Assembly: GCA_051715425.1 (NCBI GenBank)
Contig: JBPXJS010000023.1
Span: forward strand, 1-64,000
Origin: JAJTFA01 sp051715425
Lineage (GTDB): Bacteria; Bacteroidota; Bacteroidia; UKL13-3
Length of the DNA stretch: 64,000 bases
Direction of reading: 5' to 3'
Shown here: piece after piece, positions 43,494-52,793 of the stretch
Layout of the letters: every line of letters begins with the position of its first letter
How positions within the stretch are numbered: the first letter of the stretch is position 1
Notes under the pieces: model-generated
Seen by the model: the letters and a program-made list of their open reading frames with translations, nothing else
What the model was told of the DNA's origin: nothing
Databases searched by the model: none
Position numbers and translations under genes: made by a program

Positions 43494-43498
43494 TCGGT

Positions 43499-43897
43499 TT
43501 ACCTTTCCAGATAAAACCTTAAGGGTTCCCAATAATATTCGTGCCAGCCTTCAGCGATTGCCGTAGCTACCTCGGCCGGAATACCTGTTTGAAAAAAATC
43601 CAGCTTACAGCCTTCAGGAGTATCCGTAAATAGAAAAACCACCTCTGAGTAATGGCCGGCTGGCCAATGTTCTTCATTTGCCCTCCAGGTTTGAACGATT
43701 TTTTTGCCCCGCTCCAACACCATATTTTTCCCCCCGGCATAACCATCAAATACAGTAAAATCCGTGTTCTCTTTGTCTTCAATCTCTGCCGCGCTGCCGG
43801 TAAACGAGCTGTGCACCCTGGCATCCATTATACAATGGTACAGATCGATCGCTGTGGTTGGGAATATAATGGTTTGGTGAATATCTACGGTTTTCAT
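43499..43897 (-). CDS. SRPBCC/AHSA1-family protein
   Basis: 132 residues of the START-like helix-grip fold: TIIFPTTAIDLYHCIMDARVHSSFTG, GKNMVLERGKKIVQTWRA, HYSEVVFLFTDTPEGCKLDF, and the last helix EGWHEYYWEPLRFYL. Relatives of Aha1 bind hydrophobic ligands or act as Hsp90 cofactor-like proteins; the bacterial function is usually unknown. The ATG at 43897 gives the standard N-terminus KTVDIHQT. Confidence 0.82.
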   Translation of the reverse strand: MKTVDIHQTIIFPTTAIDLYHCIMDARVHSSFTGSAAEIEDKENTDFTVFDGYAGGKNMVLERGKKIVQTWRANEEHWPAGHYSEVVFLFTDTPEGCKLDFFQTGIPAEVATAIAEGWHEYYWEPLRFYLER

Positions 43898-43931
43898 GAG
43901 TATGCTTCCTGATTTACTATGCAATATAAAA

Positions 43932-43959
43932 AAAGGGCTGCCATTAATGGCAGCCCTTT
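43932..43959 (-). terminator. Terminator of the giant surface protein gene
   Basis: A perfect 14-bp inverted repeat with no loop bases (AAAGGGCTGCCATT and its complement), 22 bases past the stop codon on the minus strand, followed there by a T run. Confidence 0.85.
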
Positions 43960-43980
43960 CTATTTTAAACAGAATGGAGA

Positions 43981-46900
43981 TTAATACTTAATTACTTTAA
44001 TCACCTCTGTGCTGTTGTTTACGTAGATAAAGTACATTCCAGGTTTTGCTTGTGAAAGCTCGGTAATTGTTGTAGCAATTCTGGCCGATTTTTCAACAAG
44101 AACCTTTCCGGTGATATCTGTAACCTTAATCTGATTTAAGCCGTTATTGGCAAAAGTAACAGTGAAACTTTCGTTAAACGGATTAGGCTGAACAGAAACT
44201 CCTGTTCCGGAAACTCCAAATGTAACAGCTACAGATCCTGTACTGGTGCTTGCTCCATCACGGTCAACCTGCGTTAAACGGTAGTAAACTGTTTTGTTAG
44301 CAGAAGCAGCAATGATAGCTTCGTTATCAGTAAAGATATAGTTGTTGGTTATTGATGAAGATCCGGCTCCTTCTACTTTTCCAATAGCTGAGAAGTTTTT
44401 GTTATCTGATGAACGTTCAACAATGAAGTAATCATTATTAACCTCACTTGCAGTAGTCCAGCTTACGATGGCCGATGTACCTGATGCCATAGCATTAAAC
44501 ATGCTGAACTCAACTGGTAATGCACCGTTTGATCCGATAGCGAATGGTGAGAAGGATGTTAATCCAGAACGTGTCTGTGTATAAGGATTGGTACCTGTTG
44601 CAGATGAAGGAGATGCTGCATTCCAGATAGAACCATCGTGATGCGAAATGTATGAACTTGTTCTGTTAAATCCTGGTAATTCCTGTGAACCGTTCCACTG
44701 TAAGGTAACGGTAACATTCGATCCGCCCGGAGTAAGCTCATTGATATTCCAGGTAGCACCAACTGCATTGTTGGTTAATGCGGCACCCTGTGGTGTTGAA
44801 CCTGACATGGTACCATAAACACCATTGTAAGCATTTACTGAATAATCGTCAGCTGTGCCGCTGTTGGTTAATGAAACAGGATTGTAATTGGTAGCATCTG
44901 GTCCCACAGGGAATACAACTGCTCCTGTGCGTCCACCTGTTCCTATGTTTTGAATGTTTAGTTTACCGGTACCATTTGTTACCAGATACCTGCTGCTGTT
45001 ATAACCACTAATTGCACCTGTTGCACTTAAGGTCATATTGAAATTACCCATTGTAATTTTTCCTGCAGCTAAGGTTAATGTATCTGTAAACGTAACATTA
45101 CCTGTTAAGGTAACACCAGCCGGGTTATTAATTTCCAGTTTGGTGAAAGTTCCGCCATTGATGGTTTGCGGTGTAGAACCACTCATGCTCACAACACCAC
45201 CGGTATTAATGATGGTTCCGTTGTTTGTAAGTGAACCGTTAATAGCTAAACGTGCTGTTGATGTGTTAAGTGTTAATGTAGCACCAGCATCAATGGTTAA
45301 ATTATTAACCGGTTGGTTGGTGGTAATTAAAGGCATGTTTGGCGCAGTAGAGGCAACAACAACATTTGTTGTACCTGTTGGTAATTGTCCGCAACCCCAG
45401 TTTCCTGTTGCTGTCCAGCTTGTGCTCACTGTACCTTTCCACTGACCAGGATATTCAACATACAACTGACCTGCATTAGAAACTGCAATACCACAACCGC
45501 CTGTCATTGCACAACGGTATAAATTACCATTCATAGAAGCTAAAGAAGCTATTGATAAGGTATCATCATTGGCACCGGAGATATTGGTATATCCAGCTCC
45601 CGTGCTCACCTGCCATTGGTAGTTAGCTACCCCTGTTGCACCAACAAAGAACATCACGTTGGTACCTGCACAGGTAGTAATATTGGCAACAGGTTGGGTG
45701 TTTACAGTAAGAATACTGTTTACTGTTAATGTAGCAGCATTGCTGGTAAGAACACCGCAGGCACCGGTTACCACACAACGGTATTGGAATCCGGTCATAC
45801 CTATATTAACAAGGCTTCTTCCAAGTGTAGCAGAAACTGCACCGGGAATAGGCGTAAATCCTGAGCCGGAATTTTCTTCCCACTGATAAGTAATACCGCT
45901 TCCAGATGCACTAACAGAGAAACTGGCATTAGCACCAGCACACAGCGCAACATTAGAAGGATGAGAATTGATTGCCGTAGAAGGATTAACAGTTAGTATA
46001 GCAATATTTGAGTTGGCTGTTCCTGAAATACTTCCAATCGCACAACGGTATTGATATCCGTTCATACCGGCAGTGATACCTGAAACTGTTAAGGTATCAT
46101 TTGTAGCCGAAGGAGATACCACATTGGTAAATCCTGAACCGGTATTAACCTGCCACTGGTAAGTAATGTTGGTTCCTGTTGCATCTACAATAAACATATT
46201 GGAATCACCTGCACATTTAGATGTGTTAACAGGTTGCGTATTAATTGTTAAGAATGTAGTGATAGGATCTGTATCATCTGTAGCGCTGTAAGATGCATTA
46301 CCAACAGACATATTAGTAGTGGTAAGTATATTTTTTACTGTATCAGGAGTACTTGCTGTAGCAATATTCGCAGTCCATGAAGAACCAACTTTATGAGCTG
46401 AGCGCATATTTGTTTCGTTGCTGATATTACCAATAAGTGGTTGTTTGTAATACTGATCCAGGGTGTATAAGTATCCTCCACCTCCGTTTGATGAAATATT
46501 GAGATAAGAGTTGGCAGCTTTACCACTTGTTCCCTGAATATTGGCTGTTACACCTGAGTAGTAACGAACAGTAATATCTGTTGGAACCGGAGATGAGCCA
46601 TCCCATGTAATTTTAGCAACGGTATCAAAACCGGTAACAAAACTTTGGGTGATACCCGCAACAGGAGATGCAGGTGATGCAACTGCCATAGGTGCAAGCA
46701 CACCGGTATTTGGTGTTACCTCAATAGCTCCAAGATCCGGAGCCCCAAGCGTTACATTTGCAGGTCGTGTTGTATTGTTGATATCGGTTGTAACTTCAGC
46801 AAGGTGTGTTCCTCTTCCGTTAATCATCCATACATTGGTATCAGCCGGATTAGGAGTTAAGTTAGTTGCACTCATAAATGGTGCTCTTACACCAACAGAG

Positions 46901-49900
46901 TTTTGTTCAAACAACGGAGATGCTAATTTATGAGCAGTTAATGTACGGGCAGCACCGGCATAAATAGGTGTTGTTCCTGTTGTTGTATTGATCAGGTTAT
47001 AATCCGAAGCCATTGCAGGTGAAGTTGGGGTTGCACTGATATAGTAGCAATAGGTATTTCCTCCGTTTGATTGAATAATATTATTGAATACCCTGAAATT
47101 GGTTAAGCCGGAATTGGCTACGTAAAACTGACCACCTCCCAGGTTCATGCTGTTATTATAAACATACCTGTTGGATGTAACACTGTTACCAAAATACCAC
47201 CAGAATATTCCATCGCCACTGTTAATTGTATTGTTGGCAATTACAGAAGGGAGAGCTGGTGAGTTAATGGCATAGTAGTTATACCAGTATGTTGTAATAC
47301 CACCTGTTGAATTTAATCTGTTGTTGGTATACACAGAACCCGAATCGTTATAGTACCAATACAGGTAATTTGTTGTATTTGCTATTGGGGTTGCGGTGTT
47401 CAGTACATTATTGGTAAATCTGGTAAACCTTGTATAATACATGTAGTAGAACGGAGAATAGAATGAATTCTCAAACTGGTTATTATCAAATGTGGTGTAC
47501 TTTACACGGGTACTTGAGTTACCATACCAGTATACACCATAATAAGAGCCTTCAAAACGGTTATTGGTAAACGTTAACCCACTTCCGTCTATTCCATTTG
47601 CAAAAATGGTATATGTTCCACCGGTACCAACTGTATTGTAGATTGGCACCATAATTTTACAATTATCTACCGTATCGTAAGAAGCACTTCCCTGATACAT
47701 TAAGCCATAACAAGTAACGGCTCCGTTTTGTTGTCTGATGGTAAGGTTTTTGAGGCTGTAATTGCTTCCGTTTAGCCTCACAACAAATTGATTTCCTGTA
47801 CCTGAGTTGTAAGTAATTTCAGCAGAGTCGCGATTATTAGCCTGTGACTTAATGGTAACATTATTGGTAGCAGACATTCCTGTAACTGCAGGTAGAATTA
47901 CTGATTCATTAAAGCTACCCGATTTCAGGTTTAGGGTAACAGGGCCTGTAATACCTCTTTGTGAAAGTGCGGTTATCGCATCATTGATGGTAGTAAAATC
48001 TGATGGAGCAGCACCTACCACATAGTTGCCATTAAGCGGAGCAGCGAACGAAGCATTTGCGGTATCATTTATGCGGTTGGCATCTGTTACTGCATTTGGT
48101 GATGAGGTGTAAACCTTCAGGGTACTTGCACCAGCACCTAATGTAATTTGTTGGGCGCCTGTAAACACCATTGTTAAAGTATCACAAGGGGCTAAACCGG
48201 CACCAGAGTAAGCCATGGTAACCGGTGTACCATTATTGTGACGGTAAACCAGGTTAAACGATGAAACAGTGTTACCACCTGCATTTCTAACAAGTATTAC
48301 TACGTCCTGTGCTCCTAAAGTAACAGGAACCGCAGGCGATACAATGGAAACAACTTCCATATCATTTGAGATAGAAACTATTTCATCTGCTCCTACCATA
48401 GGAGCTGTAGATCGTGCATCTCCGTCAATATCTGTACTAACGAAACTCAGAAGATCTGCTCCTCGTGGAGAACAAGCATTTGCATTATGTAAATCTGTGC
48501 TGCTTGCAAAACTAGGAACAACATTAAATGAAGAGTCACCGCCTGCCGCTGCTGTTTTATAATTGGCAGGAGAGTAATAAGTTCCATTTCTGTATACCAA
48601 TAATGTGCTTGCGGTATTGTAATATATATTGTGGTTAACACGGCCAGCAGCCGGATTGGTATTAAAATAAGCAGCCGGTGCTACTGTGGTAGCTGTACTT
48701 CCAAATATATTATTTCTGATAACTCCATTTGTTGATCCTGAATAATAGAATGCCGCATATGTATTGGTAGTAACAGGGTAGTTTGTACGAACCGTATTAT
48801 GCATAATATAAGCTGTTGCATTCGTAGGTAACTGTACATTTAAACCATAATTAGGGCCATTATAAGTGGTTCCTCCGTTTAGCATATTGTTATAACACTC
48901 TAATGGGGCAGCAGTAGAACTTGCCATTGGCAAATACAGATAAGCACCATATCCGCTAAAATTGGTTATTCTGTTATTTGAAAACTTGGTTCTTAAGGTT
49001 GTATTTGAATTCTGATTAGAATAGAAATATGCACCATAATATCCATAAGCACTGTTTACACTAATGGTATTGTTGGTAAACTCTAAAGGATTGTAGTTGT
49101 ATGCAACATACGCTCCCATATAGTATGCATTATTTACCACATTGTTTCTGATCTTAATATTACGGTTATAAGAAGCATTGGTAGCACCATAAACCGAAAT
49201 ACCATAGTAACCATTTGTAATAACGTTGCTGTCAATACTTACAGAGTCTATGCGCATCGCGGCAACACCAAAACCAGTAGCGGTACCAGTGTAAACCACA
49301 TTATAACTTGTTGATGCACCGGCATTAGGCATGGAAAGGATACAGTTGGTTAAATTACATCCCGTACCATTATTATTGGTAGTAGTTCCGATTACACCAA
49401 AAACAGCACCTGCCGGTGAGGTATTAATCATGGTCATGTTGCGGAAAGAAATATATTTTAATCCACTTATCATTACCAATGGAGCGCTTGTAACGTTCTC
49501 TGTGATAATAGTAGTTGCCTTGTTAACACCCTCAAATAAGATTGGATTAGACGCATTTAAACCGGTAATGGTACCTGAAAGAACCACTCTTTCTGTATAA
49601 GTTCCCGGGTTGATTGCAAAATTAACCGGACCGGAAATTCCTGCACTGAATAGGGTATTAACTGCTGCAGTAATAGTACTGAAGTTTGCTCCTGAACCAC
49701 CAATAGTATAGTTTCCTACAAGTGGTGTATAGAATCCACCAACAAGTGTATCGTTAATTGGATTGGAATCGGTGCTGGTGTTTGGCGCACTGGTATATAC
49801 TACAATATTGTTGGCATTACCCAATGTAACCTGTTGCGTACCAGTAAACACTATAGAAATAGTGTCGCAAGGAGCAAGATTACCTGTCCAAGCTTGTGTA

Positions 49901-52242
49901 ACTGCGGTACCTCCATTATGCACATAAGAAATATCTGCTGATGTTACTGCATTTGCTCCGGTATTCACCATACGTACTACCAAATCCTGCGCTCCAAGTG
50001 TCATTGGAGAGGTTGGAGAAAGTATTGCCTGAATTCCAATGTCATTATTTGCAGAAGGAAATTCATCAGCCCCAATATCAGGTGGGCTGTTTCTGGTAAC
50101 GCCATTGATATCTGTTGTAATCAAAGGAAGACTGGTACCATTGTTACACCCATTAGTTAAATCAAGATTTATAGCAGTAGTAAATGCCGGGTTATTGTTT
50201 AGCGAGTTGTTATTATGACCACCAATACCTCTAAAGTTTGATGGGTTATAATTTGCTCCCAGGAAAATTAACCCTGCGGTATCAGTTTTAAAGAAGTTAT
50301 TATAATTCATGGTGTCGAATATGGCAGATGAGGCACCATAAAATGCAGCACCAGTTCCGCTCGCTGTGCGGGCAAAACTGTTGTTAATTACGCTTATACC
50401 TGAGCAGGAAGATTGTACATTAAGACCTGCATAGATAATATTAGTGCTACCAGCCATATTCATGTTTACAGAGTTATTGTAAACCATCCAGCGGGTAGAA
50501 GAAGTCATATAAATTCCATATCCTGTAGCGCTCAACTGTTGGCCACCAATCATATTATTGGCAAGCAAGCCTTTGGTTCCAACAGGATTTGCCGAGTATA
50601 TGTAAATACCATTTGAGCCAAAACGAGGAATTCTGTTTCCGGTAATATTGGCTGTTTCACCGATGGAAGGCATATTATAATAATAATATATACCGTATGC
50701 TCCGGTTGAAGCAGATGATCTTAAAACGATATTGTTATTATGCAATTGAGGATTACCTGCATAATACATATAAAGGCCATAGTAATAAGTGCCAATAACC
50801 TGATTATTTCTAAACTGACTGGTGGTTGAGAATGGAGCGGAAGTATTTCCGTAGAAACATATTCCAAAGTAACCATTATATATGTAGTTGGAATCCACTT
50901 CTATATTATCTGCTTTCACATTTGTATAATAAAAGTTGTTTCCGCTTATAAGCATTGGGATATAGTTGGTTGATGTTGAAATGTCTGCATCAGCTCCGAC
51001 TACTTCCAGGTTACAATTTTTTACGTGGATATTATTGTTTCCACTTCCTCTGATATGAAATGCATATCCGTAATTACCGGGAATATTGCCATTGGCTCTT
51101 ATGGTTAAATTTCTAACTCTTATATATTGGCAACCAATAACCGCAAACGTATGTGGCAGGTTGGCATTGGTAGAAGCATAATTAACAATTCTGTTTGTTT
51201 TATCCACTCCATCAAAAGTGATGGTGTTCGCAGCTGAAGAACCTGCAATTGGGCCGGTTAATGTTACCTGCTCATTGTAAGTGCCGGGAGCTATCTGAAA
51301 AACGACCGGCCCGCAAACTCCTGAATACTGGAGAGCAGATGTAGCAGCAGCAAAGGTAGCAAAATTATTAGGTCCTGCTGATCCGCCAATGGTGTAAGTG
51401 CCACTCATAGCGGCAATTATAGATCTTGATGTAGAGTCGTTAGAAGGTACGGTGTCAAATGATCCATTTGGCATTCCTGTCCAAACTCTTATTAAATTGT
51501 TAACACCTGCCGCAAAAGCATAATTACCTAAATTAACTCTGATATTGGAAGCACCTGCACCATTAGCGGTATCTAAAAGGCCGCTAAAGGTGTAGGGCGT
51601 TTGGATAGAACCGTTAACCGACCAGTAAACTGTAGCTGCGGTAACCTGATTTTGACCAAAGTTTGAAATAGTAGCATCAACAGGATAAGTTCCTGCGCAA
51701 GGGGTGTATGGAGTATCAATAGAAATAGCTCCTATATTATTATAGGAAGGAGGGAAAACGGCTGACCATGTTGCTGCCCAACCTGCATCATTTACTGAAC
51801 CATCACTTCTGAAACGGATGAACATACTGTTTCCTGCTGCCACATATGTAAAAGGTGCAGCAACATTCCCGTTTAAACCTGGACCAAAACCCGAACTACC
51901 CCCACCTCCGGATGTTGGTGTAAGCACGGTACCGGCAATACTGTTTCCCTGGTAAATTTGCATGTAATCCCAGGCAGCCTCTGTTACATAAGAAGTAAAT
52001 GTGATGCGGATGGAATCAGCTCCGGGAATAAAAATAAGAAGTGTTTGATTGGCTGAATTTGAATAAAGACCTGTAGGGCCTCCATCATCATAAAATGATC
52101 CGGTTCTTGTGCTTACGGAAGCCACCGAACCCATGTTAACCACGGCCTGCGCCTTGAGCGTTTCGCTCATCAGCACCAATGCCAGCATAATCAGAAACGC
52201 ATATCTGATGGTGCTGTTGATTTTGAGTAGTTTTTGTTTCAT
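43981..52242 (-). CDS. Giant T9SS surface protein with CUB, beta-helix and Ig-like domains
   Basis: 2753 residues, about 280 kDa. Signal peptide ends at LKAQ (32). In order: CUB-like domain (33-167); cassette 1 with CARDB-like domain (about 168-280, NNIGAISIDTPYTPCAG) and right-handed beta-helix (277-735); cassette 2 (CARDB-like 734-840, beta-helix 843-1290); cassette 3 (1294-1400, 1404-1840); a short linker domain; three Ig-like domains (about 2004-2265, each with a CAG near the start and YRC near the end); a SWT.GNWGCG beta module (2268-2570); a domain PVEFSMFNA; and a Por/type A sorting domain (2681-2753). The beta-helices are very Tyr/Asn rich. Probably an adhesin or surface enzyme; no catalytic site seen. 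The ATG at 52242 is fixed by the signal. Confidence 0.9.
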   Translation of the reverse strand: MKQKLLKINSTIRYAFLIMLALVLMSETLKAQAVVNMGSVASVSTRTGSFYDDGGPTGLYSNSANQTLLIFIPGADSIRITFTSYVTEAAWDYMQIYQGNSIAGTVLTPTSGGGGSSGFGPGLNGNVAAPFTYVAAGNSMFIRFRSDGSVNDAGWAATWSAVFPPSYNNIGAISIDTPYTPCAGTYPVDATISNFGQNQVTAATVYWSVNGSIQTPYTFSGLLDTANGAGASNIRVNLGNYAFAAGVNNLIRVWTGMPNGSFDTVPSNDSTSRSIIAAMSGTYTIGGSAGPNNFATFAAATSALQYSGVCGPVVFQIAPGTYNEQVTLTGPIAGSSAANTITFDGVDKTNRIVNYASTNANLPHTFAVIGCQYIRVRNLTIRANGNIPGNYGYAFHIRGSGNNNIHVKNCNLEVVGADADISTSTNYIPMLISGNNFYYTNVKADNIEVDSNYIYNGYFGICFYGNTSAPFSTTSQFRNNQVIGTYYYGLYMYYAGNPQLHNNNIVLRSSASTGAYGIYYYYNMPSIGETANITGNRIPRFGSNGIYIYSANPVGTKGLLANNMIGGQQLSATGYGIYMTSSTRWMVYNNSVNMNMAGSTNIIYAGLNVQSSCSGISVINNSFARTASGTGAAFYGASSAIFDTMNYNNFFKTDTAGLIFLGANYNPSNFRGIGGHNNNSLNNNPAFTTAINLDLTNGCNNGTSLPLITTDINGVTRNSPPDIGADEFPSANNDIGIQAILSPTSPMTLGAQDLVVRMVNTGANAVTSADISYVHNGGTAVTQAWTGNLAPCDTISIVFTGTQQVTLGNANNIVVYTSAPNTSTDSNPINDTLVGGFYTPLVGNYTIGGSGANFSTITAAVNTLFSAGISGPVNFAINPGTYTERVVLSGTITGLNASNPILFEGVNKATTIITENVTSAPLVMISGLKYISFRNMTMINTSPAGAVFGVIGTTTNNNGTGCNLTNCILSMPNAGASTSYNVVYTGTATGFGVAAMRIDSVSIDSNVITNGYYGISVYGATNASYNRNIKIRNNVVNNAYYMGAYVAYNYNPLEFTNNTISVNSAYGYYGAYFYSNQNSNTTLRTKFSNNRITNFSGYGAYLYLPMASSTAAPLECYNNMLNGGTTYNGPNYGLNVQLPTNATAYIMHNTVRTNYPVTTNTYAAFYYSGSTNGVIRNNIFGSTATTVAPAAYFNTNPAAGRVNHNIYYNTASTLLVYRNGTYYSPANYKTAAAGGDSSFNVVPSFASSTDLHNANACSPRGADLLSFVSTDIDGDARSTAPMVGADEIVSISNDMEVVSIVSPAVPVTLGAQDVVILVRNAGGNTVSSFNLVYRHNNGTPVTMAYSGAGLAPCDTLTMVFTGAQQITLGAGASTLKVYTSSPNAVTDANRINDTANASFAAPLNGNYVVGAAPSDFTTINDAITALSQRGITGPVTLNLKSGSFNESVILPAVTGMSATNNVTIKSQANNRDSAEITYNSGTGNQFVVRLNGSNYSLKNLTIRQQNGAVTCYGLMYQGSASYDTVDNCKIMVPIYNTVGTGGTYTIFANGIDGSGLTFTNNRFEGSYYGVYWYGNSSTRVKYTTFDNNQFENSFYSPFYYMYYTRFTRFTNNVLNTATPIANTTNYLYWYYNDSGSVYTNNRLNSTGGITTYWYNYYAINSPALPSVIANNTINSGDGIFWWYFGNSVTSNRYVYNNSMNLGGGQFYVANSGLTNFRVFNNIIQSNGGNTYCYYISATPTSPAMASDYNLINTTTGTTPIYAGAARTLTAHKLASPLFEQNSVGVRAPFMSATNLTPNPADTNVWMINGRGTHLAEVTTDINNTTRPANVTLGAPDLGAIEVTPNTGVLAPMAVASPASPVAGITQSFVTGFDTVAKITWDGSSPVPTDITVRYYSGVTANIQGTSGKAANSYLNISSNGGGGYLYTLDQYYKQPLIGNISNETNMRSAHKVGSSWTANIATASTPDTVKNILTTTNMSVGNASYSATDDTDPITTFLTINTQPVNTSKCAGDSNMFIVDATGTNITYQWQVNTGSGFTNVVSPSATNDTLTVSGITAGMNGYQYRCAIGSISGTANSNIAILTVNPSTAINSHPSNVALCAGANASFSVSASGSGITYQWEENSGSGFTPIPGAVSATLGRSLVNIGMTGFQYRCVVTGACGVLTSNAATLTVNSILTVNTQPVANITTCAGTNVMFFVGATGVANYQWQVSTGAGYTNISGANDDTLSIASLASMNGNLYRCAMTGGCGIAVSNAGQLYVEYPGQWKGTVSTSWTATGNWGCGQLPTGTTNVVVASTAPNMPLITTNQPVNNLTIDAGATLTLNTSTARLAINGSLTNNGTIINTGGVVSMSGSTPQTINGGTFTKLEINNPAGVTLTGNVTFTDTLTLAAGKITMGNFNMTLSATGAISGYNSSRYLVTNGTGKLNIQNIGTGGRTGAVVFPVGPDATNYNPVSLTNSGTADDYSVNAYNGVYGTMSGSTPQGAALTNNAVGATWNINELTPGGSNVTVTLQWNGSQELPGFNRTSSYISHHDGSIWNAASPSSATGTNPYTQTRSGLTSFSPFAIGSNGALPVEFSMFNAMASGTSAIVSWTTASEVNNDYFIVERSSDNKNFSAIGKVEGAGSSSITNNYIFTDNEAIIAASANKTVYYRLTQVDRDGASTSTGSVAVTFGVSGTGVSVQPNPFNESFTVTFANNGLNQIKVTDITGKVLVEKSARIATTITELSQAKPGMYFIYVNNSTEVIKVIKY

Positions 52243-52707
52243 AAATGTTAATTGTGTTATTAGTTTTTGTTGTGTTTCATAATTACTTGTTAAAAATTAT
52301 TATATCGTTTTTTTCACTAACTTGGAATAGCTAAGTTAAAAATTGAAAAACATAAATCAAGTGATTTCTAAATTTTAACAAAAAAAGTTAACATATAATT
52401 GCGACATTGTAAATAAGCGGGTGTTTTAAGAAATGAGTGGGTAATTTATTAACTTAAAATATTCTTAAAGAAAATCTTCCCCTTTGAAATTTGCAATAAA
52501 GGTTGTGCATACAACATTATGGTATTTTTAAGAGTAGTTAAATAATACGTGTCTGTTAATAAAAAATTTAGAATACCGTGGGTAAGGCCGCAATACAATC
52601 TGCTCACCCGGTTTGCTCTTTCTTAAACTTTAATGCTACTGAAATAGGACAAGAGATGCCCTTGTTGGCATTTGTCTTTTAAGTTCTAATTACTGATGCC
52701 TATACAA
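52243..52707. other. AT-rich spacer upstream of the giant gene
   Basis: 465 bases with no credible gene. It should contain the promoter of the giant protein (minus strand), but no TAnnTTTG is found. A short inverted repeat TAACTT (52318-52323) / AAGTTA (52333-52338) lies 76 bases before the start, and a bulged hairpin (GACAA..ATGCC / GGCAT..TTGTC) at about 52649-52678 is of unknown use. Confidence 0.5.
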
Positions 52708-52743
52708 AAAGAAAAGGCCCCCAAAACCGGGAGCCTTTTCTTT
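52708..52743 (-). terminator. Terminator of the endonuclease gene
   Basis: AAAGAAAAGGC (52708-52718) pairs with GCCTTTTCTTT (52733-52743); a partly paired C/G-rich inner stem and a T-rich minus-strand end. It lies 50 bases beyond the stop of the gene at 52794-55325. Confidence 0.8.
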
Positions 52744-52793
52744 AAAAAATATTTTTATTTTAACTCAAATAGCGCGACCAGAAACGTCAACGG

